A stretch of DNA of 64,000 nt, taken from assembly GCA_018398815.1 (NCBI GenBank), contig CM031628.1, positions 9,648,544 through 9,712,543 on the forward strand. Reading direction: 5' to 3'. Source of the stretch: Conus ventricosus (lineage: Eukaryota > Mollusca > Gastropoda > Neogastropoda > Conidae). A program made the translations under genes and the position numbers. Of the stretch, positions 11,691 through 20,751 are shown piece after piece; within the stretch, counting starts at the first letter, position 1, and every line of letters begins with the position of its first letter. A model generated the notes under the pieces. That model had not been told where the DNA came from. It saw only the letters and a program-made list of their open reading frames with translations, and searched no databases.

Positions 11691-12600
11691 TTTATGTGCT
11701 TGTAATTTTTTTTTTTTTTTTTTGGCTTAGGCGCATTATTAGTTTTAATGCCATAGAGTTATCAGGACTCTCAGTGTACATTTACAAAAGTCAGAAAAAG
11801 CCATGTATTATGTAGTAATCCATTTTGTGGTGCTAAAATAACAATGATAAAATGTAGTATAAATTTTCCATTTCATTAATGAACAGATTTGTCTATGTAA
11901 ATCAAAACCTTTGTCACCACAAGTCTGACACCATGTTCTTTTGTAATTTCATAATTTACAAAACCAGTTTGCATTGTAACTGTTAAGCTTAAAGGGGAAA
12001 AAGTAAAGACGCTGTTGTAAATGTCATAAGTCTGAAATAGCTTTCATTTTGAAAGAATTTTGGTGGATTGCAAAAAGTGTACAATTCTTGTTACTAAGGA
12101 TTGAGGAAAAGGAAGAACTGGTAGTACCCAAAGAAACCATGAATGACCTATCTTGTAAGTAGGTGAGATAAAGTTGCCTAAAGGATCCAGAGCCTGAGAG
12201 GAGTACCACCTTCAAATGCCAATGGTTTTGGAGCAGTTCTGCATCCATATATCAGAGAAATGAAAATGTTGTTAAGAGCTGAATCATGATCAAAGAGTTG
12301 GACCCTGTTCTTGATTGCAAATGTTATCACCAACAACATTGTCAGTCAGTGCACCCTCAGACCTACAACTAATTTTTGTCATTGCTCCTATAGCTTTTTT
12401 TAGTGAGATGCAGCGATGGGTCCATGTAATAAACTTTTGAATGAAGGTGATTTTCACAGGAAATCCTTTTCCATTAATCTGATTTTTATGGAATTTTTTT
12501 TTTGTTTTCAGTTCAAAGGTTGTTGCGTTGTTTACATTCAGAATTACAGATTGTGTTTAATATATCTCTAAATTGCCTGACCTTATTCTTTCGCTGTTTC
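11691..12600. other. No recognised feature (intron-like spacer)
   Basis: Unique AT-rich sequence between the LINE fragment and the exon at 12603. The polypyrimidine tract before that exon is the only functional-looking site. Confidence 0.5.
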
Positions 12601-12602
12601 AG

Positions 12603-12745
12603 ATGGGTGATTCTGGTCCAGATGAAGATCACATTGTCTTGGAGAAGGAAGACCCTAGTTGCTCTAATTATGTTCCCCGACACTTCAGAAGATGAAGACT
12701 CCAGTCAGCCCTGGACTTTTCCAATGCTGAAGACGATCAAACCAG
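12603..12745 (+). CDS. Candidate exon 2 of the acidic protein, with an in-frame TGA
   Basis: A CTTTCGCTGTTTCAG acceptor and a CCAG/GTATTT donor bound 143 bases. In the frame continuing from the exon at 10713-10833 it reads MGDSGPDEDHIVLEKEDPSC, then PRHFRR, a TGA at 12693-12695, and after it ALDFSNAEDDQTR in the same frame. Residues on both sides of the TGA keep the same acidic, protein-like character. The TGA may be a disabling mutation, a sequencing error (CGA to TGA is common) or the true end. Family not recognised. Confidence 0.45.
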
Positions 12746-12854
12746 GTATTTTTCATTTCATTGGGGAAAGTAGAAATGCAAGGTTCATGCATTCTTGGCC
12801 CTTGTGCTTGGTATTTTTATTCACATGTATCAGCCCATTGTTTGTCCATCCACC

Positions 12855-13100
12855 TGTCTCCTATGATAAATTTATGATCATGGTGTTGATTATAATTATT
12901 GATAAACATATCACTTTGGGGTGTTCCTCAAAGTACCATGTTTACTGTATTTTATCCATAATCCTTAGGGGGACCGTTAGTAGACTCCTTAAGGTTTCAG
13001 TCTGTAGTTCATTGATAATTAGCTTATCATCATTTTAACATCATCATCATTATTATTGCTATTGTTATTACTATTGCTTTTTATTATTATTATCACTATT
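12855..13100 (+). repeat. Dispersed repeat family with ATC/ATT tail, copy 1
   Basis: First of four copies in the window. Shared landmarks are AATCCTTAGGGGGACC, then AAGGTTTCAGTCTGTAGTTC, then AGCTTATCATCAT running into a trinucleotide tail of ATC/ATT. The upstream block GATAAACATATCACTT is shared with copy 3. The copies look like a short non-autonomous retroelement, but no tRNA head is recognisable. Confidence 0.6.
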
Positions 13101-13127
13101 ATTTGCTATACGTTTTAGATGATGAAG

Positions 13128-14050
13128 TGCTCTGAATTATAAGGCACATCCCTTGAATTAAAAAAAGGAAAGAATCCTAGAAAAATGCGCTTTTGATCAT
13201 AGGGCGATACAATTCTGACGTCGAAAAGTCATAATTTGCAAAACCAAATGAGACTGCAATGAAGTTATGAATGATCATCAATTAGCAGGAAAGAAAGCTA
13301 AATCAAAGACAAGAAACATGTACATGTTCGAAATCACCAAGTTCAGGTAAACACAGTCATTATTCACTGTTTCAATCATCCATTTGTCTGGGGAGAATCC
13401 AGAGAATTCTGATTCTTCTGAGTTCAGCAGCAACAGCTGGAGAATCGCCTCGTCCACCACGCTGCTTGAGGTGAAGGTCGCGGTATTACTTTCTTTGTCA
13501 CTCTCCGGATCAGCTGAAGGCCCAGGCTGTTTGTCGTCTGCTTCGGCCTCGTTTGCCACTGCATCATCTGCAACGATGCTGCTTTCTTGAAACCGTTCAC
13601 GATCATCTGTGAGGAAACTTGTTCCAGGCAGAAACAATCCAGGTGCAAACGTCAGAAATGGTTGCATGATGATGTCTTGTTTTCATGAATGTTCCTTCAG
13701 TCATCCAAGTCTCCTACAGACACTCAAACCCTGCTCTGCATGAATCGAAAACACCAGGAAATGCTGCCAGTAAAATTTGTCGCTGCCATTTCCTTTGTTT
13801 TCAGACGAATTTGCACATCTCAGATCAGCTCTCTGAACATGCACCTAATTCTCCAGTTCAGCTTCGAGTTCAGGCCATTGTGTATTATTCCCGCAGAAGG
13901 ACTTTCATGTTTTCTTGCAGCTTGCAAGTTCTTTTCTCTGTTGTTGCATGGATTTGTCGATCCCAAGTTCATAAGCGACTTTCTGATTGCTTGTTTGCAG
14001 CGCAAGATTGGTCGCGTTCAGTTTGAGGCTGCGTTGTAAGATGTTGACTG
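13128..14050 (-). mobile_element. pogo-like (CENP-B type) DNA transposon remnant with the transposase core deleted
   Basis: On the minus strand, 14038 down to about 13690 encodes a Brinker/CENP-B-type helix-turn-helix (KLNATNLALQTSNQKVAYEL, then KSMQQQRKEL). Two nearby frames then continue through a second HTH-like part (WPELEAELEN, then ENKGNGS). The following segment (13667-13278) encodes an acidic tail containing NSEESEFSGF, as at the C-terminus of pogo-type transposases. The DDE catalytic domain that should lie between the two is missing. ATTATAAGGCACATCCC at about 13136 resembles the terminal sequence of such elements. It is an internally deleted, frameshifted copy. Confidence 0.6.
13278..13667 (-). 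pseudogene. Acidic C-terminal tail of the pogo-like transposase
   Basis: A 129-codon open frame. It starts near MQPFLTFAPGLFLPG and passes through a long acidic stretch (ANEAEADDKQPGPSADPESD) to EEAILQ-like and ESEFSGF motifs, after which the reading becomes noncoding. The ESEFSGF-type ending and its position after the CENP-B HTH segment support transposase origin. It could be misread as a host gene because the frame is intact. Confidence 0.45.
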
Positions 14051-14384
14051 CTCGATCGACTGATGCAGGCTCTTTTAGTCTTTACGATCATCTAAATCAG
14101 TGTTGTGTCACTTGTCAGTCAGTCCCCTAAATTTAGCAAAAGCATGCAGTACCGGCAATCACAACAGTTTCTGCATGAGTATCTGTTTTTCTAATTGATT
14201 GGTTTGTTTATTTGGGTTCTCTTTTTGATTCTGGACATGACTGTATTTCAAGCCAATGTCCCATGTCCAATTTCTGATTTTTTCCACTAGTAGAATGCTC
14301 TTGATTATTAGTCATAAAGGCCAAGGCTGAAGAAAAAAAATACCACCTGAGAGTCCAAACATTACGGTTTCTCATATACGGCTT

Positions 14385-14530
14385 AGATATATCCTCCTAA
14401 GCATCACACTCATTATGCTTTGTCCTTAAAGGGACCAATTTGTTGTCCCCCTACGGTTTTGATCTGCAGTTCAGTGTCGTTCACCATGTTATCATTGGTA
14501 TAATTTATTATTATTAGCATTCTATTAAAA
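14385..14530 (+). repeat. Dispersed repeat family with ATT tail, copy 2 (divergent)
   Basis: Most diverged copy. It retains GTCCTTAAAGGGACCAATTTG, GATCTGCAGTTCAGTG and ATGTTATCATTGG followed by ATT trinucleotides. Confidence 0.45.
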
Positions 14531-14699
14531 TACATTAAAATTTCCATTATTATTGCTATTACTTTTCAGTGTTGGGGTTGGTTCTGCCTTTATTTTATGT
14601 TTTCTTATTTTCATATCATTTACTTTATTAATTTAATGTTAACCCTTGAGGGTGGATCTTCTTTTTAGGTGGGATTCTGTCTTGTTTTTGTTAATAAAA

Positions 14700-14935
14700 G
14701 AAAATATCTCCTATGACAAATTTATAAGTATGAGGATGATGGTGAATATTATTATTGATAAACATATCACTTACAGGTGTTCCTTTAAGTACCATGCTCA
14801 CTGTAGTTTATCCTTAATCCTTATGGGGATTGATTGGTGATCCCCATAAGGTTTCGCTCTGTAGTTCATTTTCGTTTAGCTTATCATCATCATCATCATC
14901 ACTAATAGTATTGTTTATTATTATTATTATTACAC
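14700..14935 (+). repeat. Dispersed repeat family with ATC/ATT tail, copy 3
   Basis: Shares TCCTATGA(C/T)AAATTTAT and GATAAACATATCACTT with copy 1, then TCCTTAATCCTTATGGGGA, AAGGTTTCGCTCTGTAGTTC and AGCTTATCATCATCATC. Ends in a run of ATT. The next element starts immediately after the tail, as expected for a 3' end. Confidence 0.6.
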
Positions 14936-14959
14936 CACAAAAGGGAAAATCAGGACTCC

Positions 14960-15475
14960 AAAAGCACCCGCAACATTCTTCACGGCAGGAGGCAGCAAGT
15001 CATGGCCAAGAACAACAGTGCCACTCGAAACATGCAGGCAGAGTCTGCTGGACGGAGCAGATGACTGGGAGTGCACTGCAGACCTCCCAGAATGGAAGAG
15101 TCACCCAGAGATCATCAGCAAGAGTGGCATGAGACCAGACATAGTAGTCCACTCTAAGTCAACCAAGCAGCTGATCATGATCGAGCTCACGGTGCCATAT
15201 GAGAACAGAATGGAGGCAGCTCAAATCTACAAGACTGAAAAGTATGCTGATCTGGCAAACAGCCTGAGGAGAGAAGGCTATCAGGTCAAAGTCTCTCACT
15301 GCAGAAATTGGAGCTTGGGGTTTGTAGGAACGTCTGCATACAGCCTCATGAAACAGCTCTCAGTTGCAGGGAAGGAAAAAACCAGAGCTCTGAAAGCAAT
15401 GGCAGAAGCGGCAGAGAGGTGTTCAAGCTGGATCTGGTCAAGGAGGAACAAAAGTGAACTTCATAAGGCTTAATT
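14960..15475 (+). pseudogene. Restriction-endonuclease-like fragment of a retroelement polyprotein
   Basis: From about 15018 the frame is open for about 150 codons. It reads MRPDIVVHSKSTKQLIMIEL followed by TVPYENRMEAAQIYKTEKYA, and later GFVGTSAYSLMKQLSV. The RPDIV...IELTVPYE pattern resembles the PD-(D/E)xK-like nuclease region found at the C-terminus of some invertebrate retroelement polyproteins, here with Thr in place of Lys. No reverse transcriptase is attached. I infer a mobile-element fragment; a host nuclease is less likely because the flanks are repeats. Confidence 0.5.
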
Positions 15476-15490
15476 TCCCTACACATATCA

Positions 15491-15740
15491 GGTGTCCCTG
15501 TGGCTCAGTGGTTAAAGCGCGAGTCATTAAGTGGAAAATGAGCATGTCCAGAGGGTCATGGGTTCGAATCCCAGCCATGGCTCGTCCCAAGATGGGAAAC
15601 AAAAGGGGCAGCAGAGGGACATCCGGAGTCACGAACCGGGTGTGGCCCAACCCCCCTGGAGTGTCAGGAGATAAGGGCCGAAACACTTGCTTGAAGGGGC
15701 TTCTCTTCTGAGGACTCTCTGCTGCCACGCTCTCCACGAG
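15491..15740 (+). mobile_element. tRNA-derived SINE
   Basis: The head is tRNA-like, with an A box TGGCTCAGTGGTTAAAGCG and a B box GGGTTCGAATCCCAGCC spaced about as in a tRNA. The tRNA-unrelated body runs through GGGTGTGGCCCAACCCCCC and GGGCCGAAACACTTGC. It is too long and lacks a proper acceptor stem to be a functional tRNA gene. RNA polymerase III would transcribe an intact copy. Confidence 0.75.
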
Positions 15741-15744
15741 TTTC

Positions 15745-15955
15745 TTTCTACTTATTATTTATCCAACATACTGTACTTTATTCTTAATCCTTAGGGGGAC
15801 CAATTAGTGATCTCCATAAGGTTTCGGTCTGTAGTTTACTGGCCTTCAGCTTATCATTATTACCATCATCATTACCATCATCGTCATCATCATCATTATC
15901 ATCATCATCATCATTATTATTATTGTTATTATCATTATTATCATGTATCTAACAT
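15745..15955 (+). repeat. Dispersed repeat family with ATC tail, copy 4
   Basis: Begins about CTTATTATTTATCCAACATA and contains AATCCTTAGGGGGACCAATT, AAGGTTTCGGTCTGTAGTTT and CAGCTTATCATTATTACC, with a long ATC/ATT tail to about 15945. It lies directly downstream of the SINE at 15491. Confidence 0.6.
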
Positions 15956-16274
15956 TTTGGTGTTATATACTCTACCATGTCAAACCGTGCGATTAACGGC
16001 AGTTGATTAGCTCTGTTGGCCGCAGTTGGTTAGCTCCGTTGTGTGGTTAACGCAATAATAAGATGCCTCGCCTACTTCCGTTTCTAGCAACAACATTGAA
16101 CACTTCCTGTTTGTCATTCTTCAGACGGCCATTTACAGAAGGACTGTTTTTTTGGTCTGTCTCGCCTATCCCCTGTCTTGATTTATAGCCTCAATGACTA
16201 CCACAGGTGTTGGCTGAGTTCATTTCATTTTTCTATTCACAGCCTCACTAACCTTACTACAGGTATGGCTTAGT
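15956..16274. other. No gene; short local tandem duplications
   Basis: Two pairs of neighbouring near-repeats are visible: GTTGATTAGCTCTGTTGGCC with GTTGGTTAGCTCCGTTG (about 16000-16040), and AGCCTCA...TACCACAGGT with AGCCTCACTAACCTTACTAC (about 16187-16265). No coding signal. Confidence 0.4.
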
Positions 16275-16706
16275 TCATTCGGCACCCTCGGTGCTCCGTC
16301 GCAGTGAGATCCATGCGCTCAGGGCGATCCCAGAGATCTTGCTTTCCACCCAGACGTTCTCCATCTCTCTGTTTGCGGCCAGAGTTCCCGCGCTAAGACT
16401 CGTGAACAGAGCACTCCATCTCCCTTTCTCAGAATCAGAGCCCTCCATAATATCCTCGGTTGGGAAAAAAACGGAGGGGTGAACAAATGTATGCTCTACT
16501 AGGTGCCTGAGATGCTTCTGGCCGAAGCACTCCTCCGGGCATCGTCTCCTCATATCTATCAACGCTAACATGATCTCCCATGCGAGTGAAGCCTTATTCC
16601 TATGTGGGGTTAAATTCTCTATTTCTTCTATTTTCTTTTTTCTGCCTCCTTTTGGTCCACTCCATTCACCTGCATGGTTCTTTTTAAAACTGTACCTGAT
16701 ACACAT
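16275..16706 (-). CDS. Unrecognised open frame of 143 codons
   Basis: The minus-strand frame is uninterrupted and GC-richer than its surroundings. It reads RNKASLAWEIMLALIDMRRR in the middle and GTLAANREMENVWVESKISG near the C-terminus, with a basic N-terminal part (GGRKKKIEE). I do not recognise a domain. The C-terminal composition looks like a translated mobile-element fragment, but there is no diagnostic motif and it may not be a gene. Confidence 0.3.
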   Translation of the reverse strand: MCIRYSFKKNHAGEWSGPKGGRKKKIEEIENLTPHRNKASLAWEIMLALIDMRRRCPEECFGQKHLRHLVEHTFVHPSVFFPTEDIMEGSDSEKGRWSALFTSLSAGTLAANREMENVWVESKISGIALSAWISLRRSTEGAE

Positions 16707-16839
16707 TTTTCAGTTTCTCCCCTTGGATATCTGTTGTTCTCAATTAGGATGGGTCATGTGTATTATCGATTTTTATACTTCTATGTATCTTAGATACGTG
16801 TAGGGAAATGGGGAGAAGAACCTTAATTGCCAGAGCCAT

Positions 16840-17200
16840 GGAGTGGGATTTTGGCGCAGTGGTTAGCATGAGTTCGAACCCAGGTTTGGCCAGGATTTTT
16901 CCCCCTGCACTAAACTTTTATTGGTGGTCTCAGCACTAGTCTTTCGCATGAGACAGTAAAAAGTGGTCCTACCGTGTGCGGCACGCACTTAGCGAATGTC
17001 AAAGCACCCCTGCCAACAAGAGCATTATTCCTTGCAAATTTCTGTAGACAAAAGCCACTGTCATAGGGAAAAATAGTAACACAGACACAGTCGGGCCCTG
17101 AGGTCAGAGTGTGGTTGCCTAAAATGCAGGGAACTAAAAAGACTGTCACATATGGAATCTTCCCATTCGTATATTGGGTAACACCCCAGAGTGTTTACTG
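16840..17200 (+). mobile_element. SINE-related copy with damaged tRNA head
   Basis: Begins near TTTTGGCGCAGTGGTTAGCA (A box), but the B box GAGTTCGAACCC follows almost at once, so the middle of the tRNA part is deleted. The body (CTGTAGACAAAAGCCACTGT, then GGGAAAAATAGTAACA) matches the SINE at 10186-10495. Confidence 0.6.
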
Positions 17201-17366
17201 GGGAGCGCAATCAGTCAAACACATGGATTCGATCACAGGGTTGTTTGACATTTGTATAGCTTTCAGTCTCTGAAGTTTATAAATTTGTAAGAATTAAAGC
17301 ACTGTGTCATTGCAAGTCGATAGTGTTAGTGTACACTTGCTGTTACACAAAAACAGCTACTTACTG

Positions 17367-17725
<359 letters not shown>

Positions 17726-17856
17726 CCAATTTTTCTCTCACCTTCAACCCTTTTTTAAGAATAGGCAGTTGGGTTGTCTGTTGCAGGAATACGACCAGCT
17801 GTTGAAATATCTTCAAGGGTTTCATCTGACTGTGTGGCTGATGCAAATACAAGGGC

Positions 17857-18409
17857 TTGGACTTGGCTTCTACAAAATCAAGTGCTTTGACCCAAGCTTC
17901 TGCGGAATCAACTGCTTCGACTTGGGCTTCTGCAAAGTCTAGTGCTTTATCTTGGGCTTCTGCAAAATCAAGTGCTTCAACAAAGGCTTCTGCGAAATCG
18001 TCTACTTCATCAAGGGCTTCTGCGAAATCAAGTGCTTTGACTTGGATTTATGTGAAATCAAGTGCTCAAACTGAGGCTGCTGCAAAATCAAGTGCTTCTT
18101 CAGAGACTGCAGCAAAATCAAGTGCTTTTTCACAGGTTGCTGCGAAATTAAGTGCTTCTTCACAGGCTGCAGCAAAAGCAAGTGGTTCTTCAGAGACTAT
18201 GTGAAATCAAGTGCTTCTTCAGAGACTGTTGTGAAATTAAGTGCTTTTCAATGGCTACTGCGAAATTAAGTGCTTCTTCACAGGCTGCTGCAAAAGCAAG
18301 TGCTTCTTCAGAGACTGATGTGAACTCAAGTGCTTCTTCAGAGACTGCTGTGAAATCAAGCGCTTTTTCAATGGATACTGCGAAACTAAGTGCTTCTTCA
18401 CAGGCTGCT
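17857..18409. repeat. 30-bp coding-phase minisatellite, left part (interrupted by E1)
   Basis: A 30-bp unit (10 codons) repeats about 18 times. On the plus strand it reads A-(S/A)-A-K-S-S-A-x-(S/T)-x. On the minus strand it reads (E/K)-A-L-D-F-A-(E/V)-A-x-x, followed by a non-repeat end around SKPLVFASATQSDETLEDIS. Units vary mostly by substitutions that keep phase, which suggests an old coding exon, but a 1-base deletion near 18195 breaks both strands. The array resumes at 34753 on the far side of E1. Coding strand unresolved; the minus strand is slightly favoured because unique sequence continues in frame. Confidence 0.7.
18405..18409. repeat. Left target site duplication of E1 (CTGCT)
   Basis: CTGCT directly abuts the AGAGAAC terminus and is repeated at 34753-34757 directly after GTTCTCT. 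Removing E1 plus one copy recreates an uninterrupted minisatellite unit (CACAGGCTGCTGCAAAAGC), which occurs elsewhere in the same array. Confidence 0.9.
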
Positions 18410-18590
18410 AGAGAACTATAAAAGGCCGACTCTAAGCCACTTTCACCCTCCACCGAGTTTTTGGGCGAAAGTGGCCTAAAAGCCGCCTTTTTCCTGTTCT
18501 CTGACAAGTAACCAAAAAATAACGACCCTACAAACAAACATACTGTGTAGGGTTATCCGTTTTCAATACTAATTTACTAAACTTTTCAGA
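18410..18590. repeat. E1 left terminal inverted repeat with terminal palindrome
   Basis: Matches the reverse complement of 34572-34752. Its first 93 bases (18410-18502) form an imperfect palindrome: AGAGAAC pairs with GTTCTCT at the ends and GCCACTTTC (436-444) pairs with GAAAGTGGC (467-475) inside. The inner part (CATACTG...GGTTATCCG...TACTAATTTACTAA) is shared with both E2 ends. The ATPase stop codon (18528) lies inside this TIR. Confidence 0.9.
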
Positions 18591-19150
18591 TTTCAGTTTT
18601 TGCTTAATCCTGTGTTTTTCCTGATCGTTTTCAATAACATCATTTTCACGCAAACATTCTTCAAATGAGTCTCTGTCTTTCATGTGAAATAACACTACAG
18701 TCTTTAACTGTTCTCTAAAGTCTTTTAAAACCGAGTTATATTTTTGGCATAAAATCCACACACTTATCCTGGCATGCCTTCCGCTGAAAGCTAGTTTTGA
18801 CAAAGTGTTTCTCTTTTTAATTATGTCTTTTTCTGCTGAACAGTCATCTATAATAAATAGTGTCTGCGTTCCTTCAAACAGTCTATAAAACTGTTCTAAA
18901 CACTCACTCAGTTTATTGCTGGGATCAACTAAATATATGTCATCATCTGTCCATATAAACCTTCTATCATAGATATGCTTTGTTCCATTTAAGTGTTGGG
19001 CAGAAAATCACAATATGATCAAAATTATAACGATAAACTGTTTGTAACAGGTTGAGGATAAATATTGTTTTTCCACAACCAGTTTGCCCACAAATTAATG
19101 AACAATGAGGGTTTTTGTCATAAAGTTTAACTGCTCCATAGTTTTTATAA
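18528..19150 (-). pseudogene. E1 packaging ATPase (FtsK/HerA superfamily), one frameshift
   Basis: Viral genome-packaging ATPase as found in Polintons. On the minus strand the Walker A motif GQTGCGKT lies at 19089-19066 and Walker B LFIIDD at 18860-18843. The conserved SKLAFSGRHARISVWILCQK block with the sensor-like CQK and the RDSFEEC segment follow. A single-base frameshift between 18970 and 18990 separates the Walker A part from the rest. No in-frame ATG precedes the P-loop. The last codons lie in the terminal repeat. It would couple ATP hydrolysis to pumping DNA into the capsid. E2 carries the same gene at 42.45-43.05 kb. Confidence 0.85.
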
Positions 19151-19156
19151 CAGAAT

Positions 19157-20014
19157 TTAATCTAATCCAGTTATTGTTTTTATCATACTCTCTGTCAAAA
19201 CTTGTTCAGTGTAATAAAACCCTATGAGGCCTAAATGCGTAAGATTAATCCAATTCAGTTCTGTAAGATTGTTTCTATTTAGACTAATATTGATTTTGTT
19301 GCTTGTTGTTATGACCTTAATATCCTCGCCATTATGAAGAATGACGACTGTAACTTTAAGTTTTTCAACGTCTAAGTTTTGCCAGCTAATTAGAATTCCT
19401 TTTAGAAGGACGTCACTAACGCCCACAACCCCATCCCTCCCCTTATCTTTTAAGACAGAAATTTCAAATATCATTGTGAACGCATCTCCTAATTTCATTT
19501 GCGGAATGAACTGTAATTTTGTAGAAGCATCCTTTAAAACCGTTTCTCTTCTGTGGAGGATGTACTGTTTATTCCCATACGGCTTTATTTCAATCTCTTT
19601 CCGACTATTGTCGTCTGGCATAAGACTTACATGTAAAGGGCCAGAGTTGAATGCTTTTCTGAAACTTTTTTGATGGCTAAAATATGTAAATGGGCTTATG
19701 AATTCAAATTTTATGTCCCATTCTAAATATGGTTCTAAGTGCCATTTGAGGTCAGGCTTTCGAACTATTTTATATTCATACTGGCCAACATTATTTGCTT
19801 CTAGATTGCGCAGCTGTTCTAGTTTAGGAAACTTTTTGCTGTCGCCAACCTCTTTGCGTTTATAATCACCATCTTTAGTGTACTCAAAACCATACAAAGT
19901 GCCTATTTCGCCATTCTGTTCAAAGTCCGCAACGTCTGCAAGGTCTTTTAATTCTAAGGTTATACACCTTACAGGCGCTAATGTAACTCCTGGTTCTTCT
20001 GGCCCCCGCGACAT
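19157..20014 (-). CDS. E1 285-aa conserved Polinton protein, possibly a virion component
   Basis: An intact 285-codon frame starting MSRGPEEPGVTLAPV and ending IKTITGLD, with the stop 7 bases from the ATPase region. It is rich in predicted strands, with alternating hydrophobic and charged runs (IVRKPDLKWHLEPYLEWDIK, EIEIKPYGNKQYILHRRE), and has no signal peptide, membrane span or enzymatic motif. E2 has the same gene at 43.04-43.90 kb, broken by many small indels. Its place next to the packaging ATPase and the next minus gene suggests a structural role such as a minor capsid or spike protein. That is inference; I do not recognise a characterised homologue. Confidence 0.7.
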   Translation of the reverse strand: MSRGPEEPGVTLAPVRCITLELKDLADVADFEQNGEIGTLYGFEYTKDGDYKRKEVGDSKKFPKLEQLRNLEANNVGQYEYKIVRKPDLKWHLEPYLEWDIKFEFISPFTYFSHQKSFRKAFNSGPLHVSLMPDDNSRKEIEIKPYGNKQYILHRRETVLKDASTKLQFIPQMKLGDAFTMIFEISVLKDKGRDGVVGVSDVLLKGILISWQNLDVEKLKVTVVILHNGEDIKVITTSNKINISLNRNNLTELNWINLTHLGLIGFYYTEQVLTESMIKTITGLD

Positions 20015-20104
20015 TTTTAGTACAGTTTATTATTTTATTTCCAAAACAATGTGCAGATTATCACATTTCACGCTTTCCCCCCGTTTTTGTCTTTGATTTT
20101 TATA

Positions 20105-20557
20105 TTAAATGATCCGACCCTCCCACAAACTAAATCTTTTAAACTGTAAATTAGGGAATTGTATAATTTCATAATCGCAATATGCAGCTTTCCCTGACGG
20201 CAGAGCTCTTAAAACAGTTGAGGGCCTTCCGTCATATAAGTTTTCATCAGTGCTTAGCTCATCCAAATGAACATAGAGTAATGAATGTAATGCAAGATCG
20301 AGCGGATTTTCCCCCTCATAAGTAGTTTTGTCTGGCTCAGCAATAAAACTATGAGTGGGTAAATTGCCAGTTGTAACGCCTAACATTTTAGCTAGCTCTC
20401 TATCAAAAAAGTAAGATGTTTCTTCTTCTTCAAGCTTAAATGTTAACATTGTTTTTAGATTTGCATTGTTAAGTTTGAGAGTAATGTCAAAGTTACTCAT
20501 TGCTTCTTTTAGTGAGCAAAACCCGTAATAACCATCAGGTATTGTTAACTGGCTCAT
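20105..20557 (-). CDS. E1 150-aa conserved Polinton protein, possibly spike- or penton-like
   Basis: Intact frame from MSQLTIPDGYYGFCSLKEAM to FSLWEGRII. The order of short motifs (IPDGYY, a hydrophobic LGV core, LLYVHLDELSTDENLYDG, then VLRALPSG) looks like a compact beta domain as seen in virion surface proteins of related elements, but I cannot name it. Its ATG overlaps the TGA of a short upstream frame as ATGA, a tight viral-style junction. The E2 counterpart is at about 43.97-44.42 kb and is frameshifted. Confidence 0.65.
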   Translation of the reverse strand: MSQLTIPDGYYGFCSLKEAMSNFDITLKLNNANLKTMLTFKLEEEETSYFFDRELAKMLGVTTGNLPTHSFIAEPDKTTYEGENPLDLALHSLLYVHLDELSTDENLYDGRPSTVLRALPSGKAAYCDYEIIQFPNLQFKRFSLWEGRII

Positions 20558-20735
20558 TTGGTCCCTGCTCTGTTAACTTTTAGAACCTTATTATTCTCCT
20601 TGGCTTCGCTTATATTAAACCATACGACTTTGTAAAATATTTCATGAAGTGCAACCATTTTGGCTCCGCATTCGTTATTAATAGCATGTTCTAAAAACGA
20701 AGGGCGTCTTGGGTTGTTATTGTTACAAACATTTT
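20555..20735 (-). CDS. E1 short ORF overlapping the 150-aa gene start
   Basis: A minus-strand frame without an upstream ATG covers about 58 codons (RRPSFLEHAINNECGAKMVA, then HEIFYKVVWFNISEAKEN). It ends in a TGA that overlaps the next ATG. The only Met is internal (AKMVALHEIF). The same stretch is recognisable in E2 at about 44.43-44.62 kb, so it is probably real, though it could be the 3' part of a spliced or frameshifted gene. Confidence 0.4.
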
Positions 20736-20751
20736 TTAAAACAAATTAAAA
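20620..20751. promoter_or_regulatory. E1 divergent intergenic region
   Basis: The minus-strand block (20557 and below) and the plus-strand gene starting at 20752 diverge here. The segment directly before ATG 20752 is A/T-rich (ACATTTTTTAAAACAAATTA) and conserved at 44.60-44.64 kb in E2. A bidirectional promoter is inferred from layout only; no consensus element was verified. Confidence 0.35.

Noticed and set aside
15495..15570. tRNA gene
   Set aside because: A and B boxes are present but the acceptor stem does not pair and a long tRNA-unrelated body follows; it is a SINE head.
18190..18537. Minus-strand ORF crossing from the minisatellite into the E1 left end as a fusion gene
   Set aside because: The frame crosses the insertion boundary and TIR by chance; no homologue or splice evidence.
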